Source: Apostichopus japonicus
Taxonomy: Eukaryota; Echinodermata; Holothuroidea; Aspidochirotida; Stichopodidae
Length of the DNA: 64,000 nt
Reading direction: 5' to 3'
Assembly: GCF_037975245.1 (NCBI RefSeq)
Contig: NC_092562.1
Location: 8,409,001-8,473,000 of the forward strand
Part shown: in pieces, positions 34,401 to 46,400 of the stretch
Layout of the letters: every line of letters starts with the position of its first letter
Numbering within the stretch: position 1 is the first letter of the stretch
Translations under genes and position numbers: made by a program
The notes under the pieces: generated by a model
Databases searched by the model: none
The model's input: only the letters and a program-made list of their open reading frames with translations
Told to the model about the DNA's origin: nothing

Positions 34401-37400
34401 TTCTGATGATGATATTTCTCTCTATTTGATACTCACATTTACCCCATACAAGACCATCAGCAGGTCTGATGATGATATTTCTCTCTATTTGATACTCACA
34501 TTTACCCCATACAAGACCATCAGCAGGTCTGATGATGATATTTCTCTCTATTTGATACTCACATTTACCCCATACAAGACCATCAGCAGGTCTGATGATG
34601 ATATTTCTCTCTATTTGATACTCACATTTACCCCATACAAGACCATCAGCAGGTCTGATGATGATATTTCTCTCTATTTGATACTCACATTTACCCCATA
34701 CAAGACCATCAGCAGGTCTGATGATGATATTTCTCTCTATTTGATACTCACATTTACCCCATACAAGACCATCAGTAGTGATAGTCATGACCTTCTCTCT
34801 TAAAGACTCCATATCTAGTAAATAAATATGAAATGTAACGCATGGAAAGAGTTATAATATCAAACTCCAGACTAACTGAAAACAGCCAGTATGAGAGACA
34901 TTCATTGGATTCAGTACACACATTTAACATATTAACATTCATACAACACACATATTAACATAATAGGACACAGCTCTTGAACAATCAATCTTCACCAAGA
35001 ACAATGGTTCTGCTATTAAAGCTAGTGTTTTCAGATTCAATCCTATAAACTCACATGATTATTGACTTCCATCAAGGATCATGTGCTTGAAACTGTTGTC
35101 AAGAAGACTTTCAAGATATGCATGGTTTGCTAGTCTTTTAAAGTTGTACCAGTTGACCTTATATGACCTTTGAACTTGACTTGAAGGAGGGAAGTATTGA
35201 AAACTATAGACTTCTATTTTCTCAATCATTTTGTCAATATTTTACATACTATGACTGAAAGTTTAAAAGTTTTGTTGTCATTTCTTTTAAAAATAGGTTT
35301 TCACTTTTGTACATTGCAATTAGCAATTTTCTGACTTTTAAATGAACCTTATTTCATGGATAACTTGAGCAAAACTGTGATCAAATAGAACAAAATGAAT
35401 TTTATTTCTTTTATTGTTCAATAACTGATATCTTTATTTCTTATTAATAGCAAGCAAAATAAATTCCTATAAATGATATGGTTCTTGCAATTGCTACCAT
35501 GAAAGGGGACTCTACGTACCACGAGTACCTATGCCCTCTGCTCACCTCATATGTCCTTTGACATTCACCGAGGGCACAGGGACCTTGTACTAACAAGGGA
35601 CATTGTACTAACAAGGGACCTTGTACTTACAAGGGACATTGTACAACAAGGGACCTTGTACTAACAAGGGACATTGTACTAACAAGGGACCTTGTACTAA
35701 CAAGGGACATTGTACTAACAAGGGACCTTGTACTAACAAGGGACATTGTACTAACAAGGGACCTTGTACTAACAAGGGACCTTGTACTAACAAGGGATAT
35801 TGTACTAACAAGGGACCTTGTACTAACAAGGGACATTGTACTAACAAGGGACCTTGTACTAACAAGGGACATTGTACTAACAAGGGCCCTTGTACTAACA
35901 AGGGCCCTTGTACTAACAAGGGACATTGTACTAACATGGGACATGGTACTAACAATGGACCTTGTACTAACAAGGGACCAAGTGTCAAGTTCAAGTCAGA
36001 TTTACCTCTTGAGTTTACAAAGGAATGGCCTATTCAGACACACACACCTGTCATCATGATTGCATATATTCTTTTAGCACTTTGCAACAAAAGAAAATAC
36101 AGGAATATGTCAAATACAGGAATATGTGACATACAGGGAATATGTGACATACAGGGAATATGTGACATACAGGGATATGTAAAATGCACCGAAGGATCCT
36201 GCACCAACTGTACTTTTACAAATCTCTACTGCAAAACAGGCAACATTTTTAACTTCTCATGAGTGTTAATTTCACAGTAAACTACATGAACAAAACATAG
36301 ATGCTCTTGCTGCATATGCTGACACTCTACAATGTAGCTATTCCTTATTAACTGCATGGTGACAACTACAACCTTGCCCATATAATCTGTACAGTAGGCT
36401 ACAGAACTGATGAAGAATTCAATATTCTAGGAGATCATACACTTCCAGGCTCGTACAATGTCACAAAACAGATTGCAAATCAATTTTAAAACTTAGAAAT
36501 AGGGTATATTTACCTGTGTCATCTCCAAGCTAGAAATAAAGAGAAAGAATTCTTTAAATTTAACAATTTAAAATGGTATAAATGATTATGCTTGATTGAC
36601 AAGATCACATGCTGCAGTTCACCCAATAGTGCATCAAAAAACATCTTAGTTACATGACAACTTTAGTCAAATATTACCTTCATATCTACATGCTGTAGTC
36701 CACCCAACAGTGCACAAATATTACCTTCATTTCTACATGCTGTAGTACACCCAACAGTGCATTAAAAAACATCTTAGTCACATGACAACTTTAGTCAAAT
36801 ATTATCTTCATTTCTACATGCTGTAGTCCACCCAACAGTGCATTAAAAACATCTTAGTTACATGACAACTTTAGTCAAATATTACCTTCATTTCTACATG
36901 CTGTAGTACACCCAACAGTGCATTAAAAAACATCTTAGTTACATGACAACTTTAGTCAAATATTACCTTCATATCTACATGCTGTAGTCCACCCAACAGT
37001 GCACAAATATTACCTTCATTTCTACATGCTGTAGTACACCCAACAGTGCACAAATATTACCTTCATTTCTACATGCTGTAGTACACCCAACAGTGCATTA
37101 AAAAACATCTTAGTTACATGACAACTTAAGTCAAATATTACCTTCATTTCTACATGCTGTAGTCCACCCAACAGTGCATTAAAAACATCTTAGTTACATG
37201 ACAACTTTAGTCAAATATTACCTTCATTTCTACATGCTGTAGTACACCCAACAGTACATTAAAAAACATCTTAGTTACATGACAACTTTAGTCAAATATC
37301 ACCTTCATTTCTACATGCTGTAGTACACCCAACAGTACATTAAAAAACATCTTAGTTACATGACAACTTTAGTCAATCATCACCTTCATTTCTACATGCT

Positions 37401-40400
37401 GTAGTACACCCAACAGTGCATTAAAAAACATCTTAGTTACATGACAACTTTAGTCAAATATCACCTTCATTTCTTCAGCTCTTAAACATTACACAGATTG
37501 CCAGGATCATAAGGAAGGGGGAGTAAGTAAACAGTTATAAAGGGCAAATTTAAACGTAATGTAAGAAACTGGAAGGTACTTGATATCTCACGTATTCTAT
37601 TTGTGCAAGAACAGGCCATGCAACACCTGGTACTAAAACAGCTCACATTTAACAACCAAAGCCTGATTTCAGGATTTAGGCATTAATACTGATTGATCTG
37701 ACGAAACTATAAATTTTAGTCTTGTCTTAAGATTGGCAATTTTACTTAACTTCTAGATATTTTCTCAGAATGCTAGTTATGGGTGAGTAAGAAACAGAAG
37801 TTGATTCACATCTCAATACTTCATCACCAGACACTCATGAATGAAAACTTGAAGATTTCATATGAAACTAATAAACTTGAGTTTCATCAAAACATCATCA
37901 ACTCAAATTTATGCCGCTTTAAACTTAAACATATAAAGCCACCTTTCCAAGGGCCTTAATGTCATGGTAACACTCTCATGAAAGGAAATATTTATGAGGA
38001 TGATCAAATCTGTGAATAACTTTGTGATTTCACATGTAATGTTAGAAAATATCCAAGACAGAAGTAATGCTTTAAAAAATTAAATTAATTGTTTTTTTGC
38101 ATACTTACCGGTTTAACGTCAAGTATAATATTGGATTTGGCTATCACTACTTTTTCTGAAAGAAAATTAAAATGTGGAAAATTGTGAAGAGAATTTTTTA
38201 TCCTATGTAGAATTAAATAGAGATATAAATGAGACAAAGGGACCATATGGCCAATCATTCCTGCAAAATCCACAGACTGGACTTGACTAATCCCTACCTA
38301 TCGTTCGTGCAAAATTCACAGATTATCTCATATACATAACAGACTGGACTTGACTAATACCACCTATCGTTCCTGCTTGTTAAAATCCACAGATTATCTC
38401 ATATACATAACAGACTGGACTTGACTAATTCCACCTATCGTTCCTGCTTGTTAAAATCCACAGATTATCTCATATACATAACAGACTGGACTTGACTAAT
38501 ACCACCTATCGTTCCTGCTTGTTAAAATCCACAGATTATCTCATATACATAACAGACTGGACTTGACTAATTCCACCTATCGTTCCTGCTTGTTAAAATC
38601 CACAGATTATCTCATATACATAACAGTGACTTGACTAATTCCACCTATCGTTCCTGCTTGTTAAAATCCACAGATTATCTCATATACATAACAGACTGGA
38701 CTTGACTAATTCCACCTATCGTTCCTGCTTGTTAAAATCCACAGATTATCTCATATACATAACAGACTGGACTTGACTAATTCCACCTATCGTTCCTGCT
38801 TGTTAAAATCCACAGATTATCTCATATACATAACAGACTGGACTTGACTAATTCCACCTATCGTTCCTGCTTGTTAAAATCCACAGATTATCTCATATAC
38901 ATAACAGACTGGACTTGATTAATTCCAACAATCGTTCCTTCTTGTTAAAATCCACAGATTATCTCATATACATAACAGACTGGACTTGACTAATTCCACC
39001 TATAGTTCCTGCTTGTTAAAATCCACAGATTATCTCATATAGATAACAGACTGAACTTGACTAATTCCTACCAATCATTCCAAGCTTGTGAAAATGAAAA
39101 ATGTAATGAAAATGAAAATGAAGTGAAAAAGACAGTTGATACGCATACAACATATGAAGTCAAACCACCACCATATATATATATATGTATACTTTAAGTT
39201 AGCTGTTTACACACCAAGGCATCACACCATAAAAGCACAAACTATCAACATTGCTTACATATTTCTTGTAGCAAGGAATGAAATGTTGCAAAATATTTTC
39301 TGCTTCTTACTCTTTTTTTTGGCAGCCTCTGCCTCTTTCATTTGCTTTTTCAAATCCTCAGCTTTTCTCTTTGTCTGAAAGAGAGATGAACAGATGTAAG
39401 TTACTATAACAGGATGTACAAGATGTCTCTTCCAATGCATAATATATCATGCAAGTACCATTGGATCAGGACGTTGTGCATAAACCATTTTACTGACGCA
39501 CAGCCAATCATTTTATTACCAGTCTTATTATCTGTTTTGAACAAGTGTAAAAGCAGTTTTCCTCACTTTCCTTATATTTTAATTGAACACTAATCAATGT
39601 CCATGAAAACAATTGATACATAAAAGTTCCTAAGAACACTGAGCAACTATAAGTACACTGCAATTGTAGCCTAGTAACTGCGTAGTCACTTTGCACCAGA
39701 CCCACACAGTAAACATGCTTAACAAAAGTTTGTTGAGTAGGACTTTTGGTTATAATACAATGAAACATGGCCAACCAGTTTTATTTCAGATGTAGTAATG
39801 TTTACAATGTATAATGTGTCATGCCATATGTTTACATCTCAAGGAGGAAGATCTCCTCTCAATGGGATAACAGTTATTAAACTTTGTTGAGATGTAAGAG
39901 AGACTGAGAGAGAAGCCTCTGATAAACACTCACATCTTCGTTGTTTCCAAACAGGTCTTCGTCATCATCACTGTCGCTATCTTCGTCAACTTCATCTTCA
40001 CCCTTCAAAGAAAACAAGGAAAAAACATTTTAAACATTTACAGGGATGAGACTGAGCCGGGGGAAAAAAATCTGAAATTTATTGATCACCGTCCTGGGGG
40101 AGGGGTTTAAGGGGAGGGGGTGTCCCCCTCCCCTTTAGAATTTTTTTGTCAGGTAAGGAGGGCTTAAATGCAAAATGGTGGACTCTAGATGGAATCTATC
40201 ACATCACGTAACTCGCCAAAAAATTGTGGAATTTCTGCTTGTATAATTTATCCATTAGCTTTTTTGAACCAAAAAAAGGCTTTTTTGCTTGCTTTGTGCT
40301 ACTTGATTCCACCACCGGTCAAATTCGGTGTTCCTTCCCTTCGCAGTCCAGCATGTTCGGCAAAAAACAAAAAACAAAACAAAACAAAACAAAATTAAAT

Positions 40401-43400
40401 TAAAAAAATAATAAAAAAAATAATAAAAAATAATAAAAAACGCGAATTACGAGAAAAAACGCGAAAATGAAAAAAAAAATAATCTGAAATCCGCGTTTCC
40501 GCGGAAGAGTCTCATGCCTGCATTTACCTGGTATTCTACACCATGTTCATCCATTAGAAACAGGTCACTTAGTTATACTCTGGATAATAATACAACTTGA
40601 TAGATAACATCTCATATCACCAAAATCAGAGCCAAACACACCACTTTCTGATGGAATTCCTAAAAAATAGGCCCTCTTTTACACAATGTGGTACTTCTAC
40701 ACACCAAATATGAGGTCTGCCCTGATTCCCTCCTTGGGATATCGTGTTTATAAGCTGGGCGTCACAAACACACTCACACACATAAGCCATCATGAATGCA
40801 AAGGTTACGATTATCATCAAAACCAAAAATGGTTGTCACCATTTCTATGATGACCACACTGTATTGATGGATGGATGTTGCTGTACTAGAGCTAACCTGA
40901 GAAGAACTGAAACTGACCTGTTTTTGTGAGGAGGTGGGGACCTTGGGAAGTCTGGGTATTGATTTTCCACTTCCACCTTCCAGGACTGTCACTCGTTCTT
41001 GCAGTTGCATCACTAAGGTCTGAAGATCAGAGGTAACTTTGGGAGAAAAATCAAGAAACAGAACATTAAGAATTAAAACCTTCATCAGTATATTAAACTG
41101 TATCCCCAATATCAAAGAAAGACTTCAGGAAGTACAGGTAATCTTTCACTGTGATAAAAAAAATACTGAAGGGCTATAACATTACTAATCAAGCTAGTGA
41201 AGGAGTCCATTGCTACATATATATAATAGGGAGTTAATCTGCTTAGTGATTCCTCTCCACATTTGATATGACAACATCCAAAGAGTAGCACAGCACAACT
41301 GATTCTTTCACTAATGGGGACCAATATATTAACCATCACTTCAATCCAGCTTGACTTAAAGTCTCCAGACTTTTGTTGACCAGTACGTGTAAACAAGGTT
41401 ACCTTTAGAATGACCATGAATGTGAGGATTTTCAGCTTCTGACTCTTGTTTACCAAATTTGATCTTCACAGAAAAAAAATAAGATTCTTTTTGTGTACTC
41501 ACCAAGGTGATCTTCATCCCAACTAAAAAGTTCAATCAAGAATCACTTTTTTAGCCTAGATTATGTTGACAACTTTTTCAGACATTGACCAGAGACATTG
41601 AGCTTATTGATAGCAACCCAAAGCTTTTACTTGTGAGAGTCAAGTTAATGAATCAATACCCTGAACTGTGTGATCAAACCCTAAGAATAGTACAATTTGA
41701 GAAATTTCTGATGCTGTTGATTCTCTGCAAAGCAAATGCTTGGCAAATTTATTAAGCTACCTAATAGAAAGGTATACCTTTCTTGAGGTTTTCATTCTCT
41801 TTCTCCAAAGCATTCATCCGTGCAGATAAGGTTTGCCCACCAGTGCCTTCTATCTTCTTACCAGCTCCCTACAATAAGACAAAGGAAGGAACTGCAATAT
41901 TTGATTAAAGTCAATATTTGGAAAAATGGTGAGAAGTGGAAACAGATTTAAAAAGGATATTATAAGTACAACAACATAACATGTTTTCCAAGAAAGTATC
42001 AAGTTGATAGAATCTGACAAGTTACTAGCTTTGGAAGTGGAATGATACATACACACATGAGGCTTTCAGTTTCATACAACCTAAACCTACAGTAGATGAT
42101 ACTCTTCTCACTTGAGCAAGAATGCTTAGAAATTGACAATTTGGTCATTTATGACCGTTGCATTATGCTGACTTATTGTTTCATCATTTATCACTGATCA
42201 TTTTAATAACTGTAAACATAGGTGAAGGACAGGTATTTTATGCAAACCTTCACTGTATATATTCAGAACGTCACATAGCTTCTATATAAATGTCACCTGT
42301 TTAAAGTACCATTTTTCATCGAGTTAACTTTTAGAGCAAAAATTACCCCTGCAATGTTAACATGAAGACAATAACGAACAAGAGCCCAACAGCTATGGTT
42401 CCTTGCTTAGTGAAATATGTAAGTGTTGTATGTCATCACCCAATATCATAATTATTATGCCCACATACACCAGTCTTGTTGGTAAATTTTGGTATAAATT
42501 TGGTAAATTTAACAACAACTGTATACCAAGTTTTCCAATTGGGTCCCACAAATTTGGGCCCAAAGAATGTGTCCCAAAATGCATTTGAGGTTGAAATAGA
42601 CTTAGTTCCCAACCAGCGCAAATATGGGCCCAGGATTTCTTAGGGCCCAGCTGGTCCCAAAAAAAATATATTAAGGTGAATCTAAGCACTATGTATGAAG
42701 TTCATCTCAGGGTTTTGGGAGAAAATTGTTTTCAGACTACCTCTGTTGATCATTCACCTTCACATAGTACAATAGGTATCTTTCACTCATTGTCATTTTT
42801 ACAAGGTTTTCTTAGTTTGACCTCTGCTGACCACAAATGACCTTTGAACTCCACATAAACCAATGGAGTTCCTGTAGTCAATGAGTTGGAGCTAGATAAA
42901 TGTCTGAACTTTATCCAAGCTTCACTGTTGAGAATTTGATACTTTTAAACCTCATATGAACTTTGGCCAAAAACAATGACATTCTTTAACTTAAAGGTGG
43001 ATGTACTGAACAATGAAGTTCATCTAAGCTTCAAAGTGGCCTTCATATGATGCACCTGAAACAACATGTTTCATGTACTTACTTGGGTGGATTTACGTGC
43101 ATGGAAATATGGTCAAGCAAGTTGTACATTTTGAAATGTTGTGTTTACAAGAAGCATCACAGCACTAACACACATGTATGCATCCACTAACACACAAATA
43201 TAGAAATTTGTTTTGCCTTCGACCGGTCATTACAAACCATAAGGTCATTCACTATATAGACCAATTGGCAAATCCTGGCAATTTTTTTAATAGATGCAAG
43301 TAGTTCCCAACAAAAACTTATTAAAAGTTTAGCATTACACCAACATAAACTACAGCATGATACACCCGCAAATAAAAATGAAGTTTTTACAGACTACACT

Positions 43401-46400
43401 GAAAAACAGTTATGGATGAACAAATGAATTATCATAAAAAAAGCATGACAAAATTGAAAAGCATTTGACAGGGACACATCCATGTAACTTAAAACTTTTT
43501 GAACAAAAGAGGAGGGCATTTCCTCACTCACGTAGGCACTATACAAACCTGTCGGCTAGCATTTGGTATAGTGCAGTGAATCTCATGTATTAGGAGCCGA
43601 ATAGAAGCTCATTTGAGCCCTATCAATATTATGGTTGTGCTGGAACAATGGTTTATTTCGAGCTGTGTCTTTTCAATGAGTGTTTGGAGAATAAGGGAGC
43701 AGGCACGTGATTGTCGCACCCATTCCTGCTTTAAAAGCTAATGGCAGACATTTACAATGGCCACCATTGTATCAGTTCACACAATATTTATTGCCATGGT
43801 AACCATGAACACTACTGTATGATATGATACAATAATACAATCACTAATCATGCACACCTGTTTTGCCTGCTGTTTATTACAACCTGCTACCAAACATGCA
43901 CTACGTACAGAGCATAGCAACAATTATCCTGTGAGCAAAACTCTCCAAATACCTTCAAATATCCATGGTTGATCTAAGCAGTGATTAGTTGAAAGAATGC
44001 ATGAAGAAAATGATCCAAAAACTCAAAACCAGTGAAAAAAATTAAACCTTTTGGAAGGAGAAAATACAAACTTTTGTTTGTTTGGTGTGTTAGTTAAATG
44101 CTACCTTTAAGCACAAAGCATTATTATCCAACAATATCCCCCATCATAGAAGTATATTTGCTGGTAAGCACAGCATATAACTCTTAATTTTTAGACATTC
44201 TTCTTTGCAAATTAATAAACAGTACTTTTAGTTTGTACTTTGAATACAAGATGAAACAGACCTAAAAGCATACATTCATGAATGTTTGATCTTTCCATCT
44301 TTTCATTATAGAGTAAAATCATTTCTGGACAGGTCAAAAGTTTATTTGAGTGTGTTAAAATTATCCAAAGGTCAAGTTTTGACAGAAATTTACATAAATG
44401 GTGTGTACATAATTGTGAACTAAAATAGTGTAGTACAGCTGTACTGTAGTCTACCATTACAAATCATTCATAATGATAAATAGGGTATATACTGCAGCTG
44501 CTAATTTGGAACCACCAAGCTGAAATTATTACCATTTTTGCTGAGAACACTGTAAGGAAAGCTTCTTCTATCTGAATTACAGTGCTATGTTATTTGCATC
44601 TTATAGAAAGTAATCATTATGTGATATTGGTTTAAAAATATCACTGATTAAGGAAGACCCACTCATTCAAGTTCTGAAACTGAAATTAGTATTTTTCTCT
44701 TAGCATTTCCTTGAGCCCACATTCCCTTATACTTCTTTGCATGCATTACTACTTAGGTTACTCACTGTGCTTAGCGAGCTTTGAATATTCTCACGAGCGC
44801 GTGCAATTTCATTCACCAATGGGCTGGAGGTCTGTAAGAAATGCAAACAAGTTGGATGACTTATTTCAGTCTGATACCAGGTGTGTATCTTGCATAGAGA
44901 GCTTGAGCTAAAACCATCCATCCACCTTTATTTAGAACTGATTCTGAACTTTCACATACTTTATAAACACCATAAAAACAGGCTTTGTACCTCTGCCAAC
45001 AACTATGCCCACATTTAAGGTGGCATCTTTGTACTAAAGCCACAAGTGGCAAATAGTACCACAAGTGGCAACACAGAAATAGAACACTCACATTAAACTG
45101 TTTACATCACAGAACAGTAAGTCATTTAAACACTGAAGTTCCCGAGAGAGTCACCTTTAATTGCGTTAACTTTGCAGTGGTTGCAAATATTTCATTACCA
45201 TAATGAAGAATCCATTTCATAACCCTATGTACTTACCTACTTCATGAAACACTCAGTGGTCAAGGACTGAGCAGGATAAACTCTCAAATTTCAATCTTGA
45301 TACTACACACAACAGTTGACCACTCAAACAGCACACAAACACACAATGCAATATCAAGCCAAAAATATCCCTTAGAATGAGGAAACCAACTGTAGGCTTA
45401 GTGATTCCTTGCCACATTTTATAGGACAATTGCAACTTGCATCGACCCCACTGCGACCCAACTCTCCCACTCGTTGGATGTAAGTTGGAGAGAGTCATGG
45501 CCACCTAGTCGCGTCGGCGTCGGGTCGTAGGTTAGCCGCAATAGCCCGACCCGACAGTTTAATCTCCTGTGGCTCATCAGTCATATGGGGGCCGCCATGT
45601 TGACTATCTGCAGCTTTCACTTGATTTCACAACGCTTCCTCATTTTCTATCCATTAGAATCGGATCGCAGTCTGGTCGTAGACAGCCCCAGACTACCACG
45701 ACCTGACTCACAGCAAGTGACGGCCCTGACGGCTCATTAAATAGGTTTCATGTTAAGGGCTAGTTGAAGCAGGGAGGTACTAGAGATAGAGAATCAAAGT
45801 ACTGTACTTAGCCTTTCAAACTATGCATGTACAATGCCAACTGTAATATTGGTTTTGTTTTCAAAAGTAACATAAACTGGATAAGAGCGAATTATGGACT
45901 CTTTCATTGTTAGCTATGTGCTAAATGATGTCTTGAGCTCTTATAACACACATAACTAGTAGTGCCAGCTTTTTAATAACTTTTGGAGATGGTGTCACAG
46001 CCAATTCCAACACAGTTGGACTTTTGATAAATTTTCTTAACAGAATCCTTTCACAGATCGTACCTGAGTTGCAGCTATGCAAATGACTTCAAACTATTAT
46101 TGATAACTTGTCATTTTCTGAGGATTTTCGTTATTATGATAGCTTCAGCATCTGATGGAAAGTATAATCGTACATACTGTACTTTCATGGCGCTGTCCAT
46201 CACACAACAAGCATTAATGTATCTATTATTGTACTAATTTATTACTCATTTTACTACATTACTCATTAATTATTGTACTCATTATTGTACTCATCAATGT
46301 ACTCATTAAAGTACTCTCCAGTACATACAGTATGGAGACTAGGGTATTATCTATGGATAGAGCATTGTTTCTACAAAACTAACATCTCCCTTGTTATAGT

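Noticed and set aside
34752-34760. EEF1D exon 9 donor at TGGG|GTAAAT
   Set aside because: It would delete two residues from the conserved WG-x-S stretch; the donor AAAT|GTGAGT gives the exact family length and the same phase.
31840-34775. CRISPR-like array of direct repeats
   Set aside because: Units are contiguous with no unique spacers, in an animal genome, and derive from an exon end.
31840-34775. ctgatga words in the + strand of the junction repeat as a hammerhead core or C/D snoRNA box
   Set aside because: No GAAA partner strand, stems or D box at the needed distance; the words come from the CAT-rich intron part.
31936-34803. Several + strand open frames of 61-208 codons with [14 protein letters not shown] repeats
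   Set aside because: They are the antisense reading of the EEF1D junction minisatellite. Frames stay open because the full unit is 63 nt; there is no independent evidence of a + strand gene.
35585-35985. Repeated TACTAAC resembling the branch-point consensus
   Set aside because: It is on the + strand, opposite to EEF1D transcription, so it cannot serve that gene.
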